A stretch of 64,000 nt of DNA, from contig NC_089318.1 of the NCBI RefSeq assembly GCF_036669915.1, forward strand, positions 22,900,725 to 22,964,724, given 5' to 3'. The stretch comes from Pocillopora verrucosa. Lineage: Eukaryota; Cnidaria; Anthozoa; Scleractinia; Pocilloporidae. Below the pieces are notes generated by a model. That model worked only from the letters and a program-made list of their open reading frames with translations, did no database searches and had not been told where the DNA came from. Shown piece after piece: positions 10,409 to 20,900 of this stretch. The position numbers were made by a program, and so were the translations under genes. Position 1 is the first letter of the stretch. Every line of letters starts with the position of its first letter.

Positions 10409-12133
10409 AAGGCTAAAGAATACACCGAGAAAGCACTTGCAATCAAAAAGGAAATTGGCGACAGAGAGGGAGAAGCAACTGACTACGGAAACTTAGGAAC
10501 ATTATTTCACTCACTGGGTGAATACCAAAAGGCTAAAGAATACACCGAGAAAGCACTTGCAATCAGAAAGGAAATTGGCGACAGAAAGGGAGAAGCAGTT
10601 GACTACGCAAACTTAGGAGCATTGTTTCATTCACTTGGTGAACTTGACAAAGCTGAAGTACATTTTTGCAAGGCTATCTCAATTTGCAAAGTCATTGGTC
10701 ATAATATGAGTGAGTTTAAAACTCTTTGCGGTCTAACGGCTTTGAAGTTGGCTCAATCTGATATCCAAGAAGCGTTTTCGTATCTCTTTCAATCTGTTGA
10801 AAAATTCGAAAAATTGCGACACTTCGTAAAAGACAATGAGTACTTCAAAATATCTTTGATGGAGAAGCATGGTGCCTCTCCCTATAAGACGCTCAGTAAA
10901 TTGGCTTTTATTACCGAGAATCCTGAACTTTCTCTTTACGTTGAGGAACTCAGACGGGCAAGAGCCCTTGCGGAGTTAATGATGGCTCAATATTCTGCTA
11001 AAGAGACCCAGTTTTCAGGTGATCCACAATCACTGTTTAGCATCCATGATATCATTAAAAGAGACGCAAATTGTACTTTTGTTTACCTTTCGGTTAATGA
11101 TGAAGATGTATGGATTTGGATTCTCAAAACAAGCGGACAGATTCTTCTCCGGCGTAAAAAGGGAATGGATTCAGACAGTTTTGGAAATGCCGGGTCAGTC
11201 CCCAACCCGAAAGTGCTTTTTTCGGAGAGTTTCCGCCACTTTGCCATCCTACCCACGGAGAATTACGAAGATCGCTCTTTAAATGACGAACCTGTTCTAG
11301 AGTTATCTGGTGATGTTAGGCGATCGCCTCTATCCCACGATGAAACTGAGGATATGAAAACACGTCTGCGTTTGTTCTACGAGCTAATTATCGCTCCTGT
11401 GGCCGATTTATTGAAAAAACCTGAAATTATCATTGTCCCTGACAGTTGTATGTACCAAGTGCCATTTGCAGCCTTACTTAGTCCTTCAAACTATCACTGT
11501 AAGACTGGGGCACTGATAGTGGGTGAACCTGAGGTGAGAGAAGTGATTTACAGGGGAGAACAAATTGTCCTCGTTCCATTACCGAAAGCAAGAGAAGAAG
11601 CCGAGATGATTGGAAATATGCTTGGCGTCGTCCCATTGTTAGGAAGAAGTGCAACAAAGGATGCGGTTCTGGAACAGATGAAGTCAGTTGCGTTGATACA
11701 TTTTGCGGCTCACGGAAATCCCGATCGAGGAGAAATAGCACTTTCCCCCGTCAGTACTACTAACAGTACTCCACAGGAAGAAGAATACCTTTTGACGATG
11801 GCTGATGTATCAAAAGTTCAACTTCGAGCTAAACTGGTAGTTCTAAGCTGTTGTCACAGTGGGTGCGGAGAGATCAAAGTCGAAGGAGTAATTGGAATCG
11901 CTCGAGCGTTCTTAGGATCCGGTGCTCGGTCGGTGTTGGTGGCGCGGTGGGCCTTGGACGACGAATCAACGGAGCAGTTAATGAAATGTTTCTACGAACA
12001 CTTGTTCCGTGGTGAGAGTGCCAGTGAATCTCTTCACGAGGTCAGAAAGTGGATGAGAGGTAACTCCAAGTATTCTCAAGTGAAGAAATGGGCTACGTTC
12101 ATGCTGATTGGAGATAACGTCAAATTGAGGTAG
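10409..12133 (+). CDS. TPR-CHAT gene A, last TPRs and CHAT protease domain
   Basis: The frame is open from the end of the transposon at 10409, with no ATG needed if it is an exon remnant. It encodes the rest of the split TPR, two more TPR units (the last ending near 10,710), a linker with [12 protein letters not shown], and a CHAT domain (caspase/separase-clan cysteine protease). The His lies in HFAAHG (codon 11711-11713) and the Cys in LSCCHSG (second Cys, 11852-11854). Compared with unit B, 27 residues are missing between VPFAALL and SPSNY (near 11,475), an in-frame loss within the fold. The frame ends TAG at 12131-12133, but GAG|GTAGGT there is also a possible splice donor. Confidence 0.8.
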   Translation, partial: KAKEYTEKALAIKKEIGDREGEATDYGNLGTLFHSLGEYQKAKEYTEKALAIRKEIGDRKGEAVDYANLGALFHSLGELDKAEVHFCKAISICKVIGHNMSEFKTLCGLTALKLAQSDIQEAFSYLFQSVEKFEKLRHFVKDNEYFKISLMEKHGASPYKTLSKLAFITENPELSLYVEELRRARALAELMMAQYSAKETQFSGDPQSLFSIHDIIKRDANCTFVYLSVNDEDVWIWILKTSGQILLRRKKGMDSDSFGNAGSVPNPKVLFSESFRHFAILPTENYEDRSLNDEPVLELSGDVRRSPLSHDETEDMKTRLRLFYELIIAPVADLLKKPEIIIVPDSCMYQVPFAALLSPSNYHCKTGALIVGEPEVREVIYRGEQIVLVPLPKAREEAEMIGNMLGVVPLLGRSATKDAVLEQMKSVALIHFAAHGNPDRGEIALSPVSTTNSTPQEEEYLLTMADVSKVQLRAKLVVLSCCHSGCGEIKVEGVIGIARAFLGSGARSVLVARWALDDESTEQLMKCFYEHLFRGESASESLHEVRKWMRGNSKYSQVKKWATFMLIGDNVKLR

Positions 12134-12864
12134 GTGTTAAGGAAAAGGGGAAAGGTTTGTATTTAAAAAAAAACCGCAGTAAAAATCACACACGGGATGG
12201 GAATCTACTCAGGCCTAAATCTACTTTTTATGACATGTCAGAAGGAACCAGGATTTAAGTTTAAAATCAAAAACTTTGTAGCAAGTCAGGGACACTCTCG
12301 GGTTTTGGTTGAGCCTGTTTATTGATATTATCTTAGAGTGTAAAGGGAGACATTGTAGCGCATTCTCTCAAATTCGGACGATTTAGAAAAGTGACTTTAA
12401 AGACTCACACGCACGCCCCCCCCCCCCCCCCCCCACTCATTTATTTCATGTTATGGAGTAAAGAAAGTATATAAGCTGGTTATAGTAAAGGAAGGATTCG
12501 TGTTGTATCTCATATAGTTTCCAGATGTATTTTTGCTATTGTTGGAAAGAAGAACGAGACAAATGGAAGAGTATCTTAAATGACGGCAGGCAATAAGTTA
12601 CTGACAGACGTAGAGGGTCTTAATTCCAAAGCTAGCTGCTGCGAGTAAATTCAGTTCTCTCAAATTCCGCGTCAAAGCTCCTTGCTAAAGGCCTCGCAGT
12701 ATCTGAAGTTCACAGGGACTAAACCTGTCATAACAGCAGAAATTCTTGGAAGAAATTATATGAGTTTGAATATGAATATATGAATTGACCCAACAATTAC
12801 TTTACCGACGAATCAATTCAAGATTTTATGACTCCTTTCTCATATTGTACATCTTATCTTACAG

Positions 12865-12898
12865 GAAAGAAGACCTAATCTGCAAGGTTCAAAACTGA
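12865..12898 (+). CDS. Possible terminal exon of TPR-CHAT gene A
   Basis: A CTTATCTTACAG acceptor is followed by an in-phase 34-nt end that, joined to the donor at 12130, would replace the stop by ten residues (KEDLICKVQN) and TGA at 12896-12898. The same arrangement with a stronger donor is present in unit B. Phase agreement and conservation in both copies are the support; no transcript evidence is available here. Confidence 0.4.
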
Positions 12899-14324
12899 TC
12901 AGCAAATCCTGTACCCTGAGTGAAGCTGACTTCTTTGAAGACCATCATCTTTGCCTCTACCGTATGAAACAGAACGTTTCGTTGCATAAAACCGATTTTT
13001 TTCTTTTTTTTTTAGCAAAGCAGTTAATAGTATTAAGGATTTCTCTTTAGCAGTCAGGCATGTTTGTCGCTTAGATGTTAGGACTAATTTTCGTGAGGCC
13101 CACTATTGTCTACTCAGCCTGAGCAATAAGTTTTTACAACTGGGACGAGTCAGTAACTTTTGAATAATCTAAGAAAAGGTTATCATTGTGATTTATGAAC
13201 CAGAATAGTTCTTCAGCCTTCTCACAAAGAAAAATAACCGATATCTAGAAATTTAGGATGAAATATTTTTTCCAGAGGTTTTCCAGTATACGTTTTTTCA
13301 TTCTGTAAGCGAGATGCCTTGAAATATTAGACTTTTTAAGGCTGGAACGAACTTTGGAATCGATTCGTCCAAAAAACGCATGGTTCGTTAGTTTAGCTAG
13401 TCATTGTAGAATTTTAGAATACTTTAGAAGTTAACCCCATCTACATATGAATCATGGGGCCAGCGATACAACTGGACAATTCAATTATCAAATACTAATT
13501 TTGTTCAACAGGTCACTCGACCATTCTGTTTTTATTGTAATGAGTCAGATTGGAGTTTCCGGTACCTTGAATAAAAGCTAGTTAATTTTTTACCTCATTG
13601 TAGGACTAGTTACAATAAGGAAGCTGAGCGCAGCTACATATCGAACAAGGGGCCAGAAATTCAATCATAATATTCTGTTATCAAATACAGATTTTGTTGA
13701 ATGGGTCACTGGACCATTCGTTTTAATTGTCATCGGTTACATTTTAATTTCTTATATCATAAATAAAAGCACATGTTACCCGCACATAAAGTTTTAGTTT
13801 TTGTCATTAATTTCGCTCTGTAGTCGAGATAATTTTAACGAAGCCGTGTATTTTTTTTTAACGAAGCTGGGTCTTTACCAACTCAAATGCTAAGAAGAAA
13901 AAACAGGGCTGCATTATTTTATTGTTCAAATGAAACGTATGTTACAAGTGAGAATGACTTTTGACATTGTAAACGACACTTGATACCAAAGCCGTTTTCA
14001 ACATGTTTATGCGAATGCACATGAAATCCGACTTCACGTGATCAGCAACACAAGACCAACCGGAATTAGTACTGTATCATTACATCCTTGAATCTGTAAA
14101 ATTGTGGGACAAAAGTCTGACCTGACTTCCATTCATCCGAACCGTGTTGTTTGAATCGTTTACGTGATATTTCAAAAGTTTTTCTCTGTTATACCGCAGG
14201 GGTTTTCATTATTGTAAAAGCGAAATTTCGGTGAACAAAACTCTTTGAAAATGTCATGCATCTTTATCTACCGACGCGACTGTATTGCCTTAGTCTCCAC
14301 CTTGACCAAAAGTTGCAAGTTTCG
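12899..14324. other. Intergenic region downstream of TPR-CHAT gene A
   Basis: No gene seen. The sequence aligns closely with 45,015-46,421 in unit B. In the preceding intron/3' region a run of about 17-20 C occurs near 12,417-12,434. Confidence 0.5.
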
Positions 14325-14789
14325 TCAGTTGAGACGTTTTTGCTTTGCATCACTGTAAAGAGCGTTATTTGCCAACTGAAATACTTTATCAGCGTGTTTC
14401 TTGCAGCCTTCGTCACAATCACTTGGTATGTTAATGGCAATGTTCACCTGATGATGGCTTTCTTGTCGCTGCTCGTTAATTTTAACCTTTTGATAATTCA
14501 CTCCAAAGGAAGGGATGCCGCTGTTTTGAAACCCTAGATTTAATCCAAAGCTTTCTGATTTGCTTGTTCGACTGCTTTTTTCCGTCTTCACGTCTTGCGC
14601 TATTGTCACGACCAAATCTTTTTTCTGTGTACGAGTTTGTCCTGGATTGTAGATAACTTGCTTCGTTTCAGGATCAAACATTGCAGGAACAAGCTCACAA
14701 GACGCTATTGGAACCCTTCCTTGGCTAAATATGCATAGAAGAAGAACAATTTTGAACCAGCAAAACTCAGAAAGCGAAACAGAAGCCAT
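14325..14789 (-). CDS. Small secreted protein 1 (unit A), unknown family
   Basis: 154 residues from the ATG at 14787-14789. Residues 1-30 look like a signal peptide (hydrophobic core FKIVLLLCIFSQG). The mature part is hydrophilic, with SSRTSKSESFGLNLGF, a Gly-rich stretch, and a C-terminal segment DCDEGCKKHADKVFQLAN with two Cys. I do not recognise the family. The upstream frame is open farther, but a TCTCTTTTCAG acceptor just before the ATG (exon edge about 14817) suggests an intron in the 5' leader. The unit B copy has the same length, with most changes in the signal peptide. It is transcribed away from secreted protein 2; its start lies about 630 bp from that gene's start. Confidence 0.75.
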   Translation of the reverse strand: MASVSLSEFCWFKIVLLLCIFSQGRVPIASCELVPAMFDPETKQVIYNPGQTRTQKKDLVVTIAQDVKTEKSSRTSKSESFGLNLGFQNSGIPSFGVNYQKVKINEQRQESHHQVNIAINIPSDCDEGCKKHADKVFQLANNALYSDAKQKRLN

Positions 14790-15416
14790 TGCTGTGAACT
14801 TGTTGTGGCAGTGAGATCTGAAAAGAGAAAGTAATTTACATAAGATCTGTTGCGTGACTTTGATAACCGGAAACGGCTCCTCAGGGAAGTTTCCTAGAAT
14901 GAGGAAAAACAAGAGAACACCGCCTTCATGTATGCTATGCATAGAGTAAAAACCCTTTTCTTTGCGTTCAAACCCTTTGCAGGTCAAGGCAAGAATGAGT
15001 CCCGGAGATGCCAGGGAAACCCTTCCTTGATTTATAGACACAGAATACGGACGGTTTTCAACCGGAAAGGGGAAATTGTCAGGAAAGTGCTTTAACAGCG
15101 TGAATACAGAATCAAAGCAATTCATGGAATCTACGTAATACTTGCTGCGTGACCTTTAATAAACGAGGAGCTTAGTAATAGGCTCGATCGGTAAGGGATT
15201 TTTCCCAGAAATAACATAAAGAAGTGTTTAACCCCACAAACCAGCTGTTGCTTATCTTTTCTTTCGAATAAAACTTAGTTGAAAAAAATTTGCATGATGC
15301 CAGTGAGATTCGTCCTTGTAAATAATTTTACAGAAAGAGAATGATTTGAAACTAGAAATAATCAGCGAGGGAATAAAAAACTCTTTCCTGATCTACTGAG
15401 TCACATTTACTGCAAG

Positions 15417-15863
15417 ATGAGGAAACCTACTTGGGTTCTATTCACGATCGTTTGTTTTATTTTGATCGTTTGTGCACCAGACGAGAGTTCCGGTTTCGTT
15501 CGCAGAGCTCTAAAGAAGGTAGAAAAAGCTGTAAGAAAAGTCGTCTTCAAACCAGTGAAAAAAGTCTTCAAGGAGGTGGTGGAAAAACCAGTTAAGTCTG
15601 TGTTAAGAGCCGTAGGACTCAAGAAGGTTCGCAAGACATACAGAGAATTCCAAAAAGAGGTAGTCCATTCTCGGGTGACTTTCACTGAAGATTCCTACCA
15701 AGTTAAGAAAATCAACATTTGCCCTGACGGACATCATAATATTGTGAAAACAGAGCAGCCAGTTGAGATTCACTTAGAAGACAATGTGGTAGTGATACAG
15801 GACAGTTATTACCGAAAATGTGGACAGCATTTCTTCCACACAAAACATAAGGATGAGCTTTAA
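15417..15863 (+). CDS. Small cationic secretory protein 2 with C-terminal KDEL (unit A)
   Basis: 148 residues, single exon. Residues 1-26 form a signal peptide (WVLFTIVCFILIVCA). Residues 27-78 are strongly basic and helix-prone, with 19 Lys/Arg against 4 Glu, in repeated KK-V-x-K/E-V pattern. The C-terminal part has CPDGHH (102-107) and RKCG (133-136), and the last four residues are KDEL, the classic ER-retrieval signal. The combination suggests an ER-lumen or regulated secretory protein with a cationic amphipathic segment. It resembles antimicrobial or histone-like peptides in character, not by recognisable homology. An AATAAA lies about 110 bp after the stop. KDEL is kept in the unit B copy. 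Confidence 0.8.
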   Translation: MRKPTWVLFTIVCFILIVCAPDESSGFVRRALKKVEKAVRKVVFKPVKKVFKEVVEKPVKSVLRAVGLKKVRKTYREFQKEVVHSRVTFTEDSYQVKKINICPDGHHNIVKTEQPVEIHLEDNVVVIQDSYYRKCGQHFFHTKHKDEL

Positions 15864-16487
15864 AACGTAAGACTGAACTTTTAACTAGCGGGACATTCGT
15901 CAGTAAATCTAGAATGAAATGTCTGTTATTTCGTTAACTCCGAAGAGCTGCAAATTGTTCGGTGAGTGTCATTTAGAAATAAATAGCAACCTCTGTTCGT
16001 AAAAAATTCTTTAATTCCAATTCTTTTATTTTTTTTCTGACAACTCGTACTTGCGATTAACTAGAATTTGAATAAATTCTAGCTCGTTAACTTTCTTGTA
16101 TAATAATGGATGACCTCGGATCGTTCAGATGTCATGGACTTTTTTTATCATACTTAATATAGGAGCCTTTGCGTCCACAATTCTTTCTTTTTTCCTGGAA
16201 AAACTCTAAGAACATCGCTCGTGTATCGGTCGATTGACTATTTATAAAGATTGTGTCAGTCCTAGGTTTAAAACTTAATGGTAGCCTGCAAATTGTCCCC
16301 ATTGTCTCTGTACAAGCCAAGTGAGGCACACAGTTAGAATAATCAGCCTAGCTATATCGTTTTGGCTCCTATCGCAGGTTTCCAGTTTTTTAAGAAAGCC
16401 GCAATGTAATGTCCTGAAATGAGAATTAATGCACACTACTGATCAATGGTCTGGAATATTTCATTACAGTTCTACGCCCAACCTGAC
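15864..16487. other. Convergent spacer between secreted genes 2 and 3
   Basis: No gene seen. It contains the 3' flank of secreted gene 2 and aligns with 48,095-48,723. AT-rich with several T-runs. Confidence 0.5.
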
Positions 16488-16874
16488 TCAGGTCAGCTGT
16501 TGGTATTTAGAAGTGATGGCCTGTGTAAGGAGTGGTTCTAATACAGAACTTAGTGCAATAACTTGTTTGAGTTGATCGAGCGTCATAAAAACCATTCCTG
16601 TCGCCATTCTACATTTCGAACAAATTGTTACGGCACTTTTGATTAACAGCTGTTTAGATATCTCCACTGCCCCATGGTCTTTGCTTGAAGAAACAGTTAT
16701 TCCAATAAGTCTGCTTTTGTTTACTGTGATCCATTTGACGGAACTATGCACAGAAATCGTCGCGACGCCGAATCCCTCTTCGCGGAAGCCATGTCGATGA
16801 TTCGGGCAGCTGCATGTCGTCTCCAGAACAAGAAAAAGGAGAAAGAATTTGCGTAGCACTTGATTTCCGATCAT
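16488..16874 (-). CDS. Small secreted protein 3 (unit A), unknown family
   Basis: 128 residues with a clear signal peptide (residues 1-20, VLRKFFLLFLVLETT). The mature part contains CSCPNHRH (21-28), a beta-rich looking middle, and CSKC (85-88), ending in a hydrophilic helix. The family is unknown. The CP..H and C-x-K-C pair recalls secreted protein 2, suggesting a shared metal-binding or disulfide layout. The unit B counterpart is frameshifted, so this is the only intact copy in the window. Confidence 0.7.
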   Translation of the reverse strand: MIGNQVLRKFFLLFLVLETTCSCPNHRHGFREEGFGVATISVHSSVKWITVNKSRLIGITVSSSKDHGAVEISKQLLIKSAVTICSKCRMATGMVFMTLDQLKQVIALSSVLEPLLTQAITSKYQQLT

Positions 16875-17920
16875 GATTATTAGTCAGTCGAAAACCTTTG
16901 CTATTTCAGAGCGGACCCGTTCCTACCACGAAGTCGAGACAAGTCCTCTGGGACTTCAATGCCATAAATAGTGAACTACGGTCTTGCGCAAACGAAAGGA
17001 AATCAGATAAGTAAGATGAACTAAAAGTAAAGTTCACCTAAAGGGAAATTTCTCGGAACGGTAATCCTCCAATCATGTTTAGTTGATTGTGTTACTTATC
17101 TTCGCCTTCTGCGACCCCAGTCACTCGAGCGTTTTCCTGTCGAGTGTAGCATGCTGGGCCGTGGCTTTACCGCTACATCGTGGTGCAAAGGGTCCATGAA
17201 AATGCGATCGGCCCCCGTCCCTTTTCCGGTCAACGCGTGCAGGAGTAATTCTCAATAACTGCGACCAGGTGTTAACTGGGAACCGCGAACAGTGTAGCTC
17301 TGCAAGAGTCGGCGGTCTCTCGCGTACTTAGCCCCGCCCCCACCCCCTCCCTCTCCTATTCCCCCCCCACACCAACCGGAAAAGAAAACGCCTGACTTCA
17401 GGTTAGTTACTCCAAATTCCCGAGATCTGAGATTTTAAAAGAATTATACCATAACAACACAAAATTTAAGTATCACCATGTTGTTCCACCCTTTCAAAAT
17501 CTTTTTTTAAAACAGTTCTCTATTTCTTTCCTTGTTCCTCTTTTCATGATCACAGATTTTTTTCCAATGAATTTCTAGTCTCTTTGCATCCATTTTACTC
17601 CTTATGAGAAAAGAAGAAATAGAGAGCTGAATAAAGTATATGTACAGTAAATCATGGAGACACTTAACATTTTGGACGAAACCATTCGACTCGGAGACCA
17701 GTAAGTCGGGCGGGAAAAGTTAACAATTAACCACAACTCAAACCTCAGGACAAATTGTTTGATCACCGATATTCAAGTGTTAGAAACTTAAAGTGGAAAA
17801 ATTTATTCAAAGCGGCCATATTAACTGGCAGTGTTCAAAAGCTTGACGTTATTACAATCGACCTGAATTTCAGCGCAACATTTTTTCGGTAATTTCATTT
17901 TGTTTTGTTCTCCACTTAAG
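16875..17920. other. Upstream region of the BCH-domain gene
   Basis: No gene recognised. It contains a GC-richer segment (17,130-17,330) that in unit B is part of a 609-bp tandem duplication, then a C-rich pyrimidine tract near 17,328-17,372. It probably includes the promoter of secreted gene 3 and possibly of the BCH gene, but no start site can be fixed. Confidence 0.4.
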
Positions 17921-20900
17921 ATGCAGTTTTCAAACACGAGACCCAGTGCTTCCGAGAAACTTTCCTATCCAGTTGCCACAACTGATGCAGGACAAGAACC
18001 TCGTCAGCAAACGTCACCTGCTGTGGAAGAGAAAACAGTACAAAGCGAAAAGACAACTGAAAATTCTGTTCCAATGGGTTCTTCTCTAAACTCAGTCGAA
18101 GAAACCAAACTTTCTAGCGCTTACTCGGTCTTGGATGGGAACGCTTTGATGGAGATATCAAGTATAGATACATGTTTAAAAGAATGTGGGGATGGAATAA
18201 CGCATTCTGCCTCTCCCTACCGGAGAGAATCTCATGAACATGACCAAAGTCACTCTGCCTTGTCTTCAGGAGATTGCAAAAGACTTTTTGAAGAGATTTC
18301 AGGCGAGGAGCAGACGGTATTAACTGTAAACGAGATCGAAAAAGACATTAGCGCCTTAATGAACGAGGAGAATCAGCTAACTGGCAGGAATTCAACCTAT
18401 GACACGCATGTATATATATGTTTTGAATATCTAGACGATCATTCATCTTTTTCAATCCAGGCTCATCTAGAAAAGGCCAACGATAGCAGTGTTTTTTCTG
18501 GCTCTCAGAAAATGATGCCATGGTCAAGAAGAGTAGAAGATCCTCTCTGGAAAAATCGTCCGAGATGTCTGTGTTCGTATCGGTTGCCATGAGAATTATT
18601 TCCGATACGCGAGCTGGGTGGATGAACCGAACGATGACACGATTAAACTTGATACCACTGCAATGCCCTGTAATGATGCATTATCGAACGAGAAGGTAAA
18701 CTGACTCAAGATCCCCTTTCTTGTGGGATGCCTGCGAGGCATACCTCGTTGAAATTCTGGCGTTTTTTTTCCCTGGTAGACACCAATGGCGAAGTAGACC
18801 AATGGGATTTCTAAGAGCACCATTGCTTACTTCCGGTCTCACAAATCAACGAAAACGATTTGAAAGAGCATTAATTTTATAGGATGATACAGATTTTTTT
18901 TTCCGTTGAGAAAAATCCTTGTTTGAGTGCGCTTTAAAATCCCAAAAGATAATGCATTCTTTAACAACACTCCTGTGGTCTTTTGAAGACATAACTCGTC
19001 TATTTGTCTTTTGATAAAAATTGGCAATGGTAACAGAACCGAGTGGAGTTCAATTCGGTCTGTAAACATATCAGTGATTAACAAAATCGTACGTCCGCGA
19101 ATTGGACTATGCGAAGTCCTGTTACAAATTAATCACAACTATGACAGAATTTATGAGAGAATACCAACTTTTCTCTTCACAGATCACAATCCTAGAAGGA
19201 AATGATAACAATTCGGAGAATGTTGACAAATTGTGTGCTGACGGAATGGCTTCCACAGTTCTCGAGTCAAGCCATTCAAATACAGAAGAGCCTAGCATGG
19301 AAACTTCCTCTTTCCAGACTGACCAATTGGAAGTGGCGTCTGTAAATGCATCATATGATGCACAGAGGACTCCAAAGATGCCAGTCAAAAGAGCGTCCCT
19401 GAGGCGTCGTCAGAAAAAATGGTTTGCTTTAAAGAAGAGGAGGAAATGATTAGCATTTGGAAGGAAGGAGAATGAAACTAACGGATCGAGGAAACCGCTG
19501 ACCTTGGGAAAATCGACCGCTGAAGTTGCAAACCTTAACTTCAATCAAGGTAACTAATGTCGGGATATCTTTTGGTGAGAACCTTAAATGATGTGAATGT
19601 GATTTAATTGCAATCAAAGCAGTTGTTCGAAAATATAAGTCTGGTATATACCAGTCTGGTATCTAGTTGGTTTTTTTTCACCGCAGTCTATGACTGTATT
19701 GGAAAACTTGCGTCATCCTCTCAGTCTATAATATTCAGCACTGAAACCTTCGTGACTGGGTTATCCAAGTTTTCCTACGCCGCCGAGGATGTTAACATAC
19801 AAGTATAAGGTTGGTTTATGCGTCATTGGCGTCAAGCTCTCTGTAATATTGCTCTTTTTTGCTTGATTGACGATATGCACCAAGCTTGGCAGCTTTTTTA
19901 ATGGAGACGCGTCTGACAGAAACGCGTAAGCACAAAAGTTGTGATAGACCTCCACAGGGGACATGTAGGGCAAATTCCAACAGGAAGAACACTGGAGCGT
20001 TAAGTTTATCAACTATCTATCTTACTTGAAAACCGAGAAATCTTCTGAAGAAGTTAAACTTTATTACCAATTGTTAATTCCCTTACTTTTTCGTGTAAAA
20101 AACTGCTGTATTCACTTTTAGAGGGATCTACATTCGAAAACGGCGAAAATCCACTTCAGAAGGAACGAAGGCAGATAGGAGACGAAGACAGGCTGTCATC
20201 TCTAAAAGGATTTATTTCCCTCAAAGGTAACAATCAATTGTGCAAACTTACGCTTTACTGAGGCCCTTTCTTTCAGAGGTCCCTACATCCGGGGAATGAA
20301 GTTTTTGATGTGCAAGCTTTAAGAGCTTGTACATAAGAAAAGTTTCCTACCAGGCTTTGGACAGCTCCATCCCTCACCACCCCCTCCCCCCTCCCAAACT
20401 TTTTGTTCCAGGTTTAGAGAGGATCGAAATCCGAAATCTACGCGGTGTTTACCACTATATATCAAGTCTCATACTTTCAAAATTTCTTTCATCAGACGCA
20501 AGAACTAAAGATGGAGAAGATATAATCGTTGTGAATCCCTCGAAGATTCCCAGTAAAAGAGATTTCACAGGGAGGAAGGAATACAATGAAATAATGGCCC
20601 GTCTGTTATTGTAAGCGTTTAAATTTTTCAATTTCCTCATTAATTCAATGGCGACTTACATAATGGATTTCAGAAGCATTCCCAGCTGATGACTCAAGGG
20701 TACGCAGATCTATCTTTGCGTACAAATGACAGCCAATGAGAGAAAACACAGAGTTCTGTACAACTACATCATCAGATGATTTGGTTCAGTTTATCAACTG
20801 AGCTGATAATGTGAATTGGCCAGCTGATCTTCGTTTAGAGTCTGTCGCTCTTATAATACCCCTAACCGACGGGGGACCACAATTTCTTTCGATTTTTTCC

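Noticed and set aside
14256-14537. Plus-strand frame (also at 46353-46634)
   Set aside because: Antisense shadow of secreted protein 1, which has the signal peptide and a leader acceptor.
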